64,000 bases of DNA from Hyphococcus sp. (GTDB lineage: Bacteria; Pseudomonadota; Alphaproteobacteria; Caulobacterales; Parvularculaceae), in assembly GCA_021776245.1 (NCBI GenBank), contig JAJFGF010000010.1, positions 52,333 to 116,332 on the forward strand, read 5' to 3'. The notes below the pieces were generated by a model. The model searched no databases. It saw nothing but the letters and a program-made list of their open reading frames with translations, and was not told the DNA's origin. The position numbers were made by a program, and so were the translations under genes. Every line of letters starts with the position of its first letter. The stretch's first letter is position 1. This document shows, one piece after another, positions 47,742-57,342 of the stretch.

Positions 47742-49054
47742 GAGCCGGCCTTGCTTGGCGCTGTTTCGAGTAACGAATCACAGATATCGTTAAGGATTTT
47801 GTCTGCATTGCTTTCGGCGGCGCCGCGCGCTGCATCGATCATCGCCTCACGTGTTTTCGCATCATGCCATAGCCTGCGGATCGCCGTTGCAAGTTCGCGT
47901 TCATTGCGCACAAGCGCTGCGCCTCCTGCGGCGCGCATATCATTATAGATTTCAACAAAATTAAATGTATGCGGTCCGTGCAGGATTGCAGCGCCAAGTC
48001 GCGCCGGTTCAAGCGGATTATGGCCGCCTTTCGGCGTGATGCCGCCGCCAACAAAGGCGATGTCGCTGAGGCGATAGAACAGGCCAAGCTCACCCAGCGT
48101 ATCGGCGATATAAAGCCCGGTTTCCGGCATGATCTCGCCATTTGCCGAGCGCTGTGCAATTTGCAGCGACCGTTCCCTGGCGAGAGCGCAGACTTCGGCG
48201 CCGCGGCCGGGATGGCGCGGGGCGATGATCGTTAAAATGTTGGGATAATTGTCGCGCAATATTTGATGCGTATTAAGAGCAATTTCCTCTTCACCGGGAT
48301 GCGTGCTGGCGGCGAGCCAAATTGGGCGATCCCCGATTTTTTCTTTCAAACGCGCGATCTCATTATCATCGGCCGGCAGAGGCGGGGCCGCATTCTTCAA
48401 ATTACCGAACATGTCAACGACGCCGCCTGAAAGCGTCGTCAGTCGTTCTGCATTTTGGTAATCCTGCGCAATGATTGCGTCGAATGATGAAAGGATGAAT
48501 TTGATTGAATTCGGCTGGCGTTTCCAATCCTCAAATGATCCCGGTGACACACGACCGTTGACCAGCGTCATCCTCGGCACTTTTCGCCGCGCGCCGAGGA
48601 TGAGATTTGGCCAGAATTCGGACTCGACAAATATCGCCGCATCTGGGCGCCAATAATCAAGAAAGCTGGACACAAAATCGGGGTGATCCAGGGGAATATA
48701 TTGATGAAAAGCGCCGTCCGGCAAACGTTCCGCCATAAGATTGGCGGAGGTGACCGTTCCGGTGGTGACAAGAAAATTGACGTCTGGGCGGCGCTCCCGC
48801 AGTCGCTGAACAAGCGGGATCACCGAAAGTGATTCGCCGACGCTGGCGCCGTGAATCCAGATAAGGGCCCCGTCAGGACGGGGTCGCTTCGCAATGCCGC
48901 GCCGTTCATCAATCCTGTCGGGGTCTTCTTTGCCTTTTTGAAGCCGGTGGTGAAGGGCGAAATTGGCGACGGGCTCTGCCGCGCGACTGAGCGATCGGTA
49001 AATTTTCAGGCTCAGCGGTTCTGGAACGCGCATCGGCATCGTGTTTTTATGCAC
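47738..49054 (-). CDS. waaA: 3-deoxy-D-manno-octulosonic acid transferase
   Basis: WaaA (KdtA) adds Kdo to lipid IVA at the inner face of the cytoplasmic membrane. The 438-residue GT-B enzyme has the N-terminal IHGASVGES with the catalytic Glu, ESEFWPNL, and the nucleotide-sugar region FVGGGITPKGGHNPLEP. Its start overlaps the end of the LPLAT gene and its stop overlaps lpxK, so translation is coupled. ATG 49039 is a possible shorter start. Confidence 0.95.
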   Translation of the reverse strand: MHKNTMPMRVPEPLSLKIYRSLSRAAEPVANFALHHRLQKGKEDPDRIDERRGIAKRPRPDGALIWIHGASVGESLSVIPLVQRLRERRPDVNFLVTTGTVTSANLMAERLPDGAFHQYIPLDHPDFVSSFLDYWRPDAAIFVESEFWPNLILGARRKVPRMTLVNGRVSPGSFEDWKRQPNSIKFILSSFDAIIAQDYQNAERLTTLSGGVVDMFGNLKNAAPPLPADDNEIARLKEKIGDRPIWLAASTHPGEEEIALNTHQILRDNYPNILTIIAPRHPGRGAEVCALARERSLQIAQRSANGEIMPETGLYIADTLGELGLFYRLSDIAFVGGGITPKGGHNPLEPARLGAAILHGPHTFNFVEIYNDMRAAGGAALVRNERELATAIRRLWHDAKTREAMIDAARGAAESNADKILNDICDSLLETAPSKAGS

Positions 49055-49775
49055 TTTCCCTGGTGTGACGGTTGTGAGCGCCCAGTCCGGTCATCGCGTC
49101 AGCTTCCTCGGTGAGGCTGATCAGAGCGTTTTCGACCGACTGGCGCACAGTTTCAACCATCGCCATATCGTTTTCCGGTGGCGGCTCGATCACCGGCCCA
49201 ATGATCACGGTGCAACGGGAAAAAGGCCAGGCTATCAGAAAGCGGTCCCATGATTTCATCAGTCGGCCGCGCGAGACAGACACCGCCATGGGTGCGATTG
49301 GGGCGCCAGCATGTTGCGCGACGCGGATGGCCCCGGCTTGAACTTTTTCGCGAGGACCGCGCGGCCCGTCGGGCGTCACGCCGACCATATGGCCGTCAGA
49401 CAGCGCCTCCAGCATGTTCGCCGACGCCACGATGCCGCCCTTGTCATTTTGGCGTTTTTTCGGGTTGGCGGTGGAGCCTCTGATGAATTCAAGACCGAAG
49501 GATTTAACGCTGTCAGCGATGATGTCCCCGTCCCTGTGGGCTGAAATGAGCATGAAAAACCTTTTGGCGGTTTGTCTTCGCATCACGGGCGCCATCATCA
49601 GACGGCCATGCCAAAACAGGACCATAAGGCCATTGCCGCGGTCCGCGGCGCGCTCCGCCTGATCGACGCCAATGATTGTCCAGGTTGAGGTCGCATGAAC
49701 AAAATGAATATAGGCGCCAATAAGAAAACTGGCGATTTTTCCAGCAAAGCGGCTTTTGACAAGGCGTTTGAGCAT
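49047..49775 (-). CDS. Lysophospholipid acyltransferase-like protein (DUF374)
   Basis: A 242-residue LPLAT-fold protein with an N-terminal hydrophobic segment. FWHGRLMM is the acyltransferase His motif region, followed by TPDGPRGPREKVQ. The family is DUF374, and members in Alphaproteobacteria regularly precede waaA and lpxK. Its exact reaction is not established; a lipid or lipid A acylation role is inferred. It is first in the leftward lipid A operon. Confidence 0.88.
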   Translation of the reverse strand: MLKRLVKSRFAGKIASFLIGAYIHFVHATSTWTIIGVDQAERAADRGNGLMVLFWHGRLMMAPVMRRQTAKRFFMLISAHRDGDIIADSVKSFGLEFIRGSTANPKKRQNDKGGIVASANMLEALSDGHMVGVTPDGPRGPREKVQAGAIRVAQHAGAPIAPMAVSVSRGRLMKSWDRFLIAWPFSRCTVIIGPVIEPPPENDMAMVETVRQSVENALISLTEEADAMTGLGAHNRHTRESA

Positions 49776-49882
49776 AAATTAAGGGCGTTCCCCATTTTTC
49801 ATTTTGGGTCAATAGCTTGCCTGAAACGGCGGCGCTCGCAATGATGCCGCCGCAAGCAACTCAATGACCCGGAATATCCTCG

Positions 49883-51664
49883 GTGAACACCCCTAACTCC
49901 ACGCCAAAGAGTAATGAAAAATCAACCGCCGCGCTCGCCTTGCGGCTGTGGCGGGATTTTCTGTCGCGCTATTGGCTGCGGTTGGCGCTGTCGCTCGCTG
50001 CGATGGCGGTTTATGCGGGTTCGACGGCACTCATTCCGGTTGGCGTCGAATGGATCAATGCGGGTTTTTCGGCGGGGACCGGACGATTTTCACCGAGTGT
50101 ACGCGATGTTGTCATTTGGGGACCGCTCCTGGTTATTTCTCTCGGCGCGGTGAACGCGACGGCCCAATATTGGCAGACCCGTCTAAGCGCCAGTGCGGCG
50201 CTTTCGACTCTTTGCGATTTGCAGAATGATATGTTCCAAAAGATGATGGCGTTGGATTTCGCGCAACAGCGCTCGGAAGTTTCCGGGCAATTAATTTCCC
50301 GGTTCACAAATGATACCTTGGTCTTGCGTGAAACATTGATGCGCGCAGCGAGTTCGATCAGCGCAGTTCTGACCCTTGGTGCGCTGATTGGCATGCTGAT
50401 CTGGTATGACTGGGTGCTGACGCTGGTCGTTCTCAGCATTTACCCGCTGATCGGCGTTCCTGTTTCAAGGATCGGCCGCATGCTGCGCGATACATCGTCC
50501 AAAACGCAACGACAGGCCGGCGACATCGTGACGTTGGTCGGTGAGACGTTGACCGGCGCGAGAATGGTGAAGTCTTATCAGCTTGAACCATTGGAGCGCG
50601 CGCGTGCTGGCGACGCCTTTGAAGAAAGGCTGAGTCTTTTAAAAAAGATGGCATTTACGCGGGCGCTCAATGAACCGTTGATTTTAATTGCCGGCAGCAT
50701 TGCGTTTGGCATTGTCGTGGCCGTCGGCGCCTGGCGGATCGCCAGCGGTGCGCTTGACGGGCCAGCGTTTATTGCCTTCATCGTTACGCTGTTGCTGGTT
50801 TCTCAACCCGCCCGCGCCCTTGGCGCCATCAATGCCGTAATGCAGGAAGGCTTTGGCGCCTTTGAACGCATGTTGTCACTGGTTGATATGCGACCGACGA
50901 TCAAGACTGCAGAAGACGCCGTTGATCTCGTCGCTGGGCCAGGCGCCATCCTGTTCGATGATGTCGGCTTTGCCTATCAAGGCGATGTCAAAGCATTGAA
51001 CGGCGTCACGCTCGACATTGCCGCCGGAACCATGGTCGCCCTGGTTGGTGAGTCTGGCGCCGGCAAATCAACGCTGATGAACCTTTTGCCGCGTCTTTAT
51101 GAGCCTGATGCCGGGCGCATTCTCATCGACGGCGAGGATATCTCACACGTGACCTTGCGCAGTTTACGCGCGCGCATTGCGATGGTTAGTCAGGACGCCA
51201 TCATCTTTAATATGTCTGCGCTTGAAAATATCGCCTTTGGACGGCCCGGCGCCTCTCGGGCTGAGATCATTAAGGCGGCGACTGACGCTGCGGCCAATGA
51301 TTTCATCAGCGTCTTGCCAAACGCTTATGACGCGCTGCTTGGAGAAGGCGGGGCCAATCTTTCCGGCGGCCAACGCCAGCGGATCGCGCTCGCACGTGCA
51401 TTCCTGAAAGATGCGCCGATCCTGTTGATGGATGAGGCGACGTCTGCCCTTGACGCCGAGAGCGAGACAAAAATTCAGGAAGCCTTGAAGCGTCTTACCG
51501 CCGGTCGCACGACGATTGTTATTGCGCATCGGTTGTCGACGGTAAAAGACGCAGACCTGATTGCAGTGATGAGCGAGGGCCGGATTATCGAGACCGGCAA
51601 GCATGAAGATCTTGTGGCGAAAGGCGGAGCCTATGCGCGTCAAGCCGCATTGCAATTGGCCTGA
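49883..51664 (+). CDS. MsbA-like ABC exporter (half-transporter)
   Basis: A 593-residue ABC half-transporter with an N-terminal six-helix membrane domain (about 25-330) and a C-terminal ATPase. The ATPase has Walker A GESGAGKST (about 389), signature LSGGQRQR, and Walker B ILLMDEATSALD. It starts at GTG 49883 and is divergent from the lipid A operon, so it is likely MsbA, the lipid A flippase. Other lipid or peptide exporters cannot be excluded from sequence alone. Confidence 0.88.
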   Translation: MNTPNSTPKSNEKSTAALALRLWRDFLSRYWLRLALSLAAMAVYAGSTALIPVGVEWINAGFSAGTGRFSPSVRDVVIWGPLLVISLGAVNATAQYWQTRLSASAALSTLCDLQNDMFQKMMALDFAQQRSEVSGQLISRFTNDTLVLRETLMRAASSISAVLTLGALIGMLIWYDWVLTLVVLSIYPLIGVPVSRIGRMLRDTSSKTQRQAGDIVTLVGETLTGARMVKSYQLEPLERARAGDAFEERLSLLKKMAFTRALNEPLILIAGSIAFGIVVAVGAWRIASGALDGPAFIAFIVTLLLVSQPARALGAINAVMQEGFGAFERMLSLVDMRPTIKTAEDAVDLVAGPGAILFDDVGFAYQGDVKALNGVTLDIAAGTMVALVGESGAGKSTLMNLLPRLYEPDAGRILIDGEDISHVTLRSLRARIAMVSQDAIIFNMSALENIAFGRPGASRAEIIKAATDAAANDFISVLPNAYDALLGEGGANLSGGQRQRIALARAFLKDAPILLMDEATSALDAESETKIQEALKRLTAGRTTIVIAHRLSTVKDADLIAVMSEGRIIETGKHEDLVAKGGAYARQAALQLA

Positions 51665-51707
51665 TCGCCCTTAAAGTCCGCCGAAATATAGTTTTGCGAG
51701 TTTTTTC

Positions 51708-52364
51708 ATGAGCCACTCATCTGACTATTTCGACAAGGGTTTTGTTCTTTTGCAAGAGTTGTTACCGCGCGAAGTTGTGAGCGCGTATCTTTCGATCATG
51801 CAGAAAGCAGTTGGCGATACGCCGGAATTGCAAAAACGCTTCAGAGCAAGCGCTCATGCCGTGACGCAGCCTTCGCTGGAACTCTTCAGTCATAATTTTC
51901 CGTTTTCCCTGGGCATATTGTGGGGGCTGACGCCCGTTATGGAGAGAATTGTCGGCAAAAAATTGCTGCCGTCTTACGCTTATGGCCGGGTCTATCCGAA
52001 AGGCGCTCGCCTTGATGTTCACAGCGACCGGCAGTCGAACGAGCATAGTCTCAATCTGACGCTCGGCTATTCAGACGACATCATCTGGGACTTTAATATG
52101 GAAGCCCGGCAGCTTTCAGAGCGCGAAATATTGAATCCGGTTCCTGCGAAAGATTTTGGCGGCAATGACTATGTCAATGTCAAAATGAATCCGGGCGATG
52201 CGGCAGCCTATCGCGGCGTTCATTTTCGCCATGCGCGGTTGACGCCAAATCCAAATGCCTGGTCCGCGCATTTATTTTTGGGTTGGGTCGATCGTGATGG
52301 AGCGTTCAAGGAAAATGCTTTCGACGCGTTGGATTTGCCGCGCCCGGCGGAATTCTATTTTTAG
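51708..52364 (+). CDS. 2-oxoglutarate/Fe(II) oxygenase-like protein
   Basis: The 218-residue protein has an HxD (VHSD, H105 and D107), followed by PGDAAAYRG and HFRHAR (His about 175, Arg about 177), the pattern of a 2OG-Fe(II) dioxygenase. It may be a prolyl-4-hydroxylase-like or SM-20-like enzyme. It starts 43 bases after the exporter gene on the same strand, but the distance and content do not make a functional link. The substrate is unknown. Confidence 0.6.
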   Translation: MSHSSDYFDKGFVLLQELLPREVVSAYLSIMQKAVGDTPELQKRFRASAHAVTQPSLELFSHNFPFSLGILWGLTPVMERIVGKKLLPSYAYGRVYPKGARLDVHSDRQSNEHSLNLTLGYSDDIIWDFNMEARQLSEREILNPVPAKDFGGNDYVNVKMNPGDAAAYRGVHFRHARLTPNPNAWSAHLFLGWVDRDGAFKENAFDALDLPRPAEFYF

Positions 52365-52388
52365 AGCGCGATCTTGTGAAGGGCTGTG

Positions 52389-53087
52389 CTATTCCCGCCG
52401 AAAAATCCATTCCGTCAGTATATTGCCCCAACCGGTCGCACGGAAATTTTCTTTGACTGCTTTTGGGTCGTATTGATTGTCGGCCCAGGCGAAAAAATCG
52501 TCAATAGACGCGAGCGATTTTCCATTGGCGGCGGCATAGTTGACATATTGCTCAAAAGCAAAATCAATGACGCCGGTTTTCCCCTGTTTCACATGCCCAT
52601 ATTTGAAAGAGAGCTGATCAATCGCATGATCAAGCGGCGCACCGGCATGGAAAAACATATACAGCGCCGACATTAGTCCGGCGCGGTCGGCGCCGGACTT
52701 ACAATGCATCATCGCGGGATAGTCGATCTCTTCAAATAGCTTGCGCGCGCCATGTAACGCCTCCCGCGACGGGGCTTCGCGGGAATAAACCTGAAACGTT
52801 ACGAGTGTCAGCCCGAGCTTTTCGCAGGCTTCTTTTTCCAGAAAATAATATCCATGGGGATTATCGCCGCGTAGATTGATGATTGTTTTTACGCCGCGGG
52901 CCTTCCATCGCTTTAGATCAGTTGGCGACGGCTGATAGCTGCGCCACATTTTGCCTCGCGCCACCTCGTGGGTGTTGTCGTAGAATTTGCGCAAAATTCC
53001 ATGATCGCCGAGCATTAATTCGCGCCATGCACGGCGCCGGCCGCGCGGGGTTGCAAATTCTTTTTGGTTAAGGGCGGGAGCGCTCAC
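52389..53087 (-). CDS. Dual-specificity protein phosphatase-like protein
   Basis: A 232-residue protein with the Cys-based phosphatase P-loop HCKSGADRAG (C129, R135) and the upstream strand TIINLRGDNPHG. The family includes fused DSP/PTP enzymes that dephosphorylate proteins or small substrates. It is cytoplasmic, with a basic N-terminus. It is 9 bases after DUF4170 on the minus strand. The target is not known. Confidence 0.85.
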   Translation of the reverse strand: MSAPALNQKEFATPRGRRRAWRELMLGDHGILRKFYDNTHEVARGKMWRSYQPSPTDLKRWKARGVKTIINLRGDNPHGYYFLEKEACEKLGLTLVTFQVYSREAPSREALHGARKLFEEIDYPAMMHCKSGADRAGLMSALYMFFHAGAPLDHAIDQLSFKYGHVKQGKTGVIDFAFEQYVNYAAANGKSLASIDDFFAWADNQYDPKAVKENFRATGWGNILTEWIFRRE

Positions 53088-53096
53088 CGGTCCTCG

Positions 53097-53330
53097 CTAG
53101 AATTTCCCGTCTCCATCGGGATCGAGAAGGCGGTGCAAATGCACGACGAAATAGCGCATATGCGCATTATCGACGGTTGCCTGGGCCTTTGCGCGCCAGG
53201 CTTTTTCTGCGGAGGCGTAGTCGGGGAAAACGCCGACAATGTCGAGTTCATTGAGATTGCGGAAATTGCAGTCCTCAAGGTTTTCAAGTTCGCCGCCGAA
53301 TACAAGATGCAGCAATTGTTTGTCAGACAT
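53097..53330 (-). CDS. DUF4170-family protein
   Basis: A 77-residue protein starting at ATG 53330 (MSDKQLLHLVFGGEL), with AEKAWRAKAQATVDNA in the middle and MRYFVVHLHRLLDPD near the end. It matches the alphaproteobacterial DUF4170 family, often next to LPS or pmbA genes. Function is unknown. It shares its direction with pmbA (24-base gap) and the phosphatase. Confidence 0.88.
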   Translation of the reverse strand: MSDKQLLHLVFGGELENLEDCNFRNLNELDIVGVFPDYASAEKAWRAKAQATVDNAHMRYFVVHLHRLLDPDGDGKF

Positions 53331-53354
53331 GGAATACTCCAATCAGAAATTTGG

Positions 53355-54698
53355 CTAGTCGCCGGCGATCGTCATCGACGGAATTAAGACGCTTGGCGCA
53401 TTCGTGGCGCCGCGAAATTCAAGGTCATTTGCCGGTGTTAATCCGGCAAACATCTCCAGAATATTAGCTGCAATCGTGATCTCGCTCACCGGATAGGCGA
53501 TGGCGCCGCCCTCAAACCAAAAGCCCGAACAGCCAACGGAATAATCGCCATTATTGGAATTCACCTGCGGGCTGAACATGTCGGTGACTAGGAGACCTTC
53601 GCCCGCCTTTCCGATCAAATCGGCGAGCGTTGCGGCGCCCGCCTCAAGATAAAGATTGGTGGTTCCCGATCCGGGTGCGCCGCCAGTTCCGCGCAACGCA
53701 CGGCCATTGGTTTCAAGCCCGAGCTGCCTCGCCTGGCTTGAATTCATCAGCCAGTCGGTAAGCGCGCCATTTTTGATGAGGTCAATGCGCGCATTGGCGA
53801 CGCCTTCGCCGTCGAAAGGCCGCGAGCCGGCGCCTCGCGCAATATGCGGATCATCAATAATGTTGACGCCCTCGGCGAAGATCATTTCTCCCTTTTTATC
53901 TTTCAAAAAACTGACGCCGCGTGCGATTGCGGCGCCGTTGGCGGCTCCCGAGAGATGAGACAACAGCGAGCGCGAAAGGCGGTTGTCAAAAATCACTGGC
54001 GCCGGGCGGCTTTTGATCTTTTTCGGCGACAGGCGTCTTACCGAACGCTCGCCAGCATTTTTTCCGATTGCCGCCGCGGGTAAGAGATCAATGATATGCG
54101 TTTTGGAATCATAATCGTAATCACGCTCCATGCCGTTTTTGTCCTGCGCCAGGACACTGACGGAAACTGAATGGTTCGACCCGCCGGACTGACCAAAAAA
54201 TCCGTGGCTGGCGGCAAACCATTTCTGGCCTTCGCCATAGCTGGCCCCGGCGCCTTCAGAATTTATAACGCCTTTGACCGCAAGCGCAGCCTCCTCGCAT
54301 TCAGCGGCGCGAGATTTTAGATCCTCAGTTGAAGGTTCGGCGTAGTCGCCAAGATCAAGGTCCTTAAAGGGCGGCTTGGCGAGTCTGTCTTCTGGCGCGA
54401 GACCGCAATAGGGGTCTTCCGGCGCCGCCTTCGCCATCGCGGCGCAACGCGTTACGAGCTCTTTTAACGACGCGCGAGATTGGTCGGTCGTTGAAACGCT
54501 TGCCTGGCGCCGGCCAACCATAATGCGCAGACCCAGATCCGCGCTTTCCGAGCGCTCAACGTCTTCGAGTTTTCCCATGCGCCAGGAAATCCCATGGGAA
54601 ACGGCGTGATAGAGGACAGCGTCTGCGGCTTCCGCGCCGGCGGCGCGTGCGTCGGCGAGAAGGGTGTCTAGAATCGACTCAGCTTCATTGTTTTTCAT
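53355..54698 (-). CDS. pmbA: Metalloprotease PmbA/TldE
   Basis: PmbA (TldE) forms a heterodimer with TldD that processes peptides such as microcins. From ATG 54698 it is 447 aa. The family regions VERSESADLGLRIMVG near the N-terminus, ARGAGSRPFDGEG, and NNGDYSVGCSGFWFEGG near the C-terminus are clear. TldD, the catalytic partner with the HExxH zinc site, is not in the window. It is the first gene of the pmbA-DUF4170-phosphatase group. Confidence 0.93.
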   Translation of the reverse strand: MKNNEAESILDTLLADARAAGAEAADAVLYHAVSHGISWRMGKLEDVERSESADLGLRIMVGRRQASVSTTDQSRASLKELVTRCAAMAKAAPEDPYCGLAPEDRLAKPPFKDLDLGDYAEPSTEDLKSRAAECEEAALAVKGVINSEGAGASYGEGQKWFAASHGFFGQSGGSNHSVSVSVLAQDKNGMERDYDYDSKTHIIDLLPAAAIGKNAGERSVRRLSPKKIKSRPAPVIFDNRLSRSLLSHLSGAANGAAIARGVSFLKDKKGEMIFAEGVNIIDDPHIARGAGSRPFDGEGVANARIDLIKNGALTDWLMNSSQARQLGLETNGRALRGTGGAPGSGTTNLYLEAGAATLADLIGKAGEGLLVTDMFSPQVNSNNGDYSVGCSGFWFEGGAIAYPVSEITIAANILEMFAGLTPANDLEFRGATNAPSVLIPSMTIAGD

Positions 54699-54821
54699 GG
54701 GCGCGGAGATAGAGGGTTGAGAGAGGCTGCGCAAGTTGTGCGCGGACCAAGGGGTTGGGGCCGGTGCGCCGTGCTATTTGTGATGGCCGTCTCTGACCAA
54801 CGCTGCCTTAAAAGACGCTCC

Positions 54822-55478
54822 TCAAGCGCCCTGCGCCGTTTCCGCCGCCGCCCCGACGCGCCATTCTTTCATGGCGGGCAGTGACCTGATCGCCTCCAGG
54901 TAATCGGCGGCGTCGGCAGTCAGGTCTAGCGGCCCATAGGTGATAAAACGCGAGACCACGGGCGCATATACAGCATCGGCGATGGAGAACGCCCCAAACA
55001 GGAAATTTCCGCTTTGTCCAAAGCGCGTCCGGCATTCTGTCCAGATTTGTTCAATACGGTCGATATCACGCTGAACCCCGCTGGTAGTCAAATGCTGCAA
55101 TCCTTCACGCAAGAACTGCATCGGCCAAATCGTGCGCATCGCGCCAAAGCTGGAATGCATTTCTGCGCAGACGGCGCGGGCGTGGGCGCGGGCGTTCGCG
55201 TCTGCGGGCCAAAGCTGCTTTTCAGGAAAAAGTTCGTTTAGATATTCGGAGATTGCGAGCGAGTCCCAAACCTGTACGTCTCCATGATCAGTCGTGTGGG
55301 TTAAAAAGGGAACCAGCCCCGAGGGCGATATCTCGCCGAGTATTTTTCGCGTCTCCGGCCGGTCGAGTTTTATGTTCTTTTCCGTGAACGGAATGCCGAT
55401 CTGTTTCATTAATATCCATGGCCGCAACGACCAGGAAGAAAGATTTTTGTCGCCAATCGTCAACGTTAAGTCGGTCAT
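54822..55478 (-). CDS. Glutathione S-transferase
   Basis: A 218-residue GST with an N-terminal thioredoxin-like domain (LTIGDKNLSSWSLRPW, SPSGLVPFL, DSLAISEYL) and a C-terminal helical domain with SIADAVYAPV. The N-terminal Ser in SSWS may activate glutathione. It lies 3 bases after the amidotransferase gene, so the two form an operon. The substrate is unknown. Confidence 0.9.
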   Translation of the reverse strand: MTDLTLTIGDKNLSSWSLRPWILMKQIGIPFTEKNIKLDRPETRKILGEISPSGLVPFLTHTTDHGDVQVWDSLAISEYLNELFPEKQLWPADANARAHARAVCAEMHSSFGAMRTIWPMQFLREGLQHLTTSGVQRDIDRIEQIWTECRTRFGQSGNFLFGAFSIADAVYAPVVSRFITYGPLDLTADAADYLEAIRSLPAMKEWRVGAAAETAQGA

Positions 55479-55481
55479 TTC

Positions 55482-56195
55482 TTACCTCATATTTTGTATC
55501 AAAAAATTTGCGATCCATCTGGCGATGAGACTGCGATCGGATTTCTGCGCAAGACTGTCGAGACCCGCGTTGATGCGGTCTTCAGGAATCCGGTCCTTGC
55601 GCAGGCGCAACAGCGCCGTCGCAAACTCACTTGAAAATTCCGGGTGTTGTTGGAACGATATGGCCGGCCCTTGCGCATATTCGATAATGCCGTTGGGGCA
55701 AAATTCGCAGCCGCCGAGAATGGTTGCGCCTTTGGGCGGCATAATCACCTGATCCTGGTGGGAGACGGCGCAGGAAACCCGTGATTGCATAGGTTCCGTC
55801 CACGCGGCGCTGGTTTTCAAGTCATAGCTGTGAATGCCGACGCCCCATCCCTTGTCTGACTTTTCCACTTGGCCGCCAAACGCTTGCGCCAGAAGCTGAT
55901 GGCCGAAACATATCCCGACCGTTGGCTTTCCAGCCGCGATTGCGCGGCGCAGAAAATCTTCTGCTGGCGCGATCCAGTCTTGACCTTCGTAAACACCCGC
56001 TGGCGAGCCGGTTATGATAAGAGCGTCAAACGCGCCCAAAGGCGGCGGGGGGACGCCGCGAAATACCGGCGTTGTCGAAAAGGAAAAATCCGGCGCCAAC
56101 GGGGCCAGCGCCTGTTCGATCATCGCGGGATAGCCCCCGAACTGACCTTTGAGAGGCGCCGGCGGCTCGCCGGTTTCAATTATTTGCAACTGCAT
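55482..56195 (-). CDS. Class I glutamine amidotransferase-like protein
   Basis: A 237-residue stand-alone GATase1 domain. The nucleophile elbow GICFGHQLLAQAFGG carries the Cys, and QQHPEFSSEF carries His and Glu of the triad. It resembles the YfeJ/GMP-synthase-like amidotransferases and may release ammonia from a gamma-glutamyl compound. It is not GuaA, because no synthetase domain is present. Coupled with the GST downstream. Confidence 0.88.
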   Translation of the reverse strand: MQLQIIETGEPPAPLKGQFGGYPAMIEQALAPLAPDFSFSTTPVFRGVPPPPLGAFDALIITGSPAGVYEGQDWIAPAEDFLRRAIAAGKPTVGICFGHQLLAQAFGGQVEKSDKGWGVGIHSYDLKTSAAWTEPMQSRVSCAVSHQDQVIMPPKGATILGGCEFCPNGIIEYAQGPAISFQQHPEFSSEFATALLRLRKDRIPEDRINAGLDSLAQKSDRSLIARWIANFLIQNMR

Positions 56196-56289
56196 ATGGC
56201 GCTTTCCTGCTGCCGTTAGGTCTTGATCCGGCGCCCCTCATCGCGTCAAGTCAAGAAAAATCATGCGATGATGAGCAGGAGTGAACCAG

Positions 56290-57060
56290 ATGACCGAGCA
56301 CATTTCCGTCAGCCGCGATAATGCGGTCATGCGCATTGCGTTTAATCGCCCGGAAAAGAAAAATGCAATTACCGCCGCAATGTACGCCGCGCTGGCGGAC
56401 GCGCTGGAAGAGGCGGAAAAAGAAGACACCTTTCGGGCGGTTTTGTTTGAGGCGTCGGGCGACATGTTCACCGCCGGCAACGACATTGGAGATTTCATGA
56501 GTAGGGGCGTTGAGCCCGCAGATCCGCATCAGACGCCGCCAGTGATGCGGTTTTTGTTTGCGCTCGCGAAAGCGGAAAAGCCCTTGATAGCCGCTGTGCA
56601 GGGCGGCGCCGTCGGCGTCGGCGTCACCATGCTGCTACATTGCGATCTTGTTATCGCTTCGAAGATCGCAACATTCCACACGCCTTTTGTAGATTTGGCG
56701 TTGGTGCCGGAGGCCGCATCAAGTCTCCTTCTGCCGCAAATCGCCGGCCATCAGCGCGCGGCGGAAATGCTGCTTTTGGGCAAGAAAATCGACGCGCACC
56801 GCGCCTATGAATTCGGCTTTGTCAGCGAAATTGTCACGGAGGAGGAAATTGGCGAAGCGGGCCTTAAGGCAGCCAGAGACGTTGCAGCGAAAGCGCCCGC
56901 GGCGGTGCGCCTCACCAAAAAGCTCATGCGCAGCGACACTGATCGCCTTATTGGGCGCATGCAGGAAGAGGGAGCCCATTTCGCGGCGCAGCTCGCTTCT
57001 CCGGAATTTCGTGAAGCCGGTTTGGCGTTCATGCAAAAACGCAAACCGGATTTTTCGTAA
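56290..57060 (+). CDS. Enoyl-CoA hydratase/isomerase
   Basis: A 256-residue crotonase-fold protein. AFNRPEKKNAITAAMY near residue 20, the oxyanion stretch GDMFTAGNDIGDF, and the second oxyanion region VQGGAVGVGVTMLLHCD are typical. The usual catalytic Glu pair is partly replaced by Ala or Pro-Glu (VPEAASS), so it may be an isomerase more than a hydratase. A GTG at 56281 is an alternative start. It is not in an operon. Confidence 0.9.
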   Translation: MTEHISVSRDNAVMRIAFNRPEKKNAITAAMYAALADALEEAEKEDTFRAVLFEASGDMFTAGNDIGDFMSRGVEPADPHQTPPVMRFLFALAKAEKPLIAAVQGGAVGVGVTMLLHCDLVIASKIATFHTPFVDLALVPEAASSLLLPQIAGHQRAAEMLLLGKKIDAHRAYEFGFVSEIVTEEEIGEAGLKAARDVAAKAPAAVRLTKKLMRSDTDRLIGRMQEEGAHFAAQLASPEFREAGLAFMQKRKPDFS

Positions 57061-57072
57061 AAATATTAGGCG

Positions 57073-57342
57073 CTATTCCGCGGGCGCTGTCGGATGCGTC
57101 TTGTCGATCGTCTTTTTGATGACTGGCGGGAACTTGTCGCGATAGCGGCGCAGCGATTGGTCAAGATCAGGCCATTTGGTGCGCATTGTTTTGATCAGGC
57201 GCTGAACAAACGGGATATAAGGCGCGAGGAGCGCAAAGCCGATCGTCAGCATGATCAGGCCGAACGGAATCGGCAGCGGCAGAACAATCAGTCCTGCAAC
57301 CACGAGCGTTGAGCCAAAAACTTGATGCAAAACCGGCAACAT
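57073..57342 (-). CDS. Small membrane protein (PGPGW-type)
   Basis: An 89-residue protein with two hydrophobic segments (about 10-27 and 29-48, through LPLPIPFGLIMLTIGFALLA), then a basic cytoplasmic tail. The LPxPFG core resembles the PGPGW family of putative transmembrane proteins. Function is unknown. It converges with the enoyl-CoA hydratase gene 12 bases away. Confidence 0.65.
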   Translation of the reverse strand: MLPVLHQVFGSTLVVAGLIVLPLPIPFGLIMLTIGFALLAPYIPFVQRLIKTMRTKWPDLDQSLRRYRDKFPPVIKKTIDKTHPTAPAE

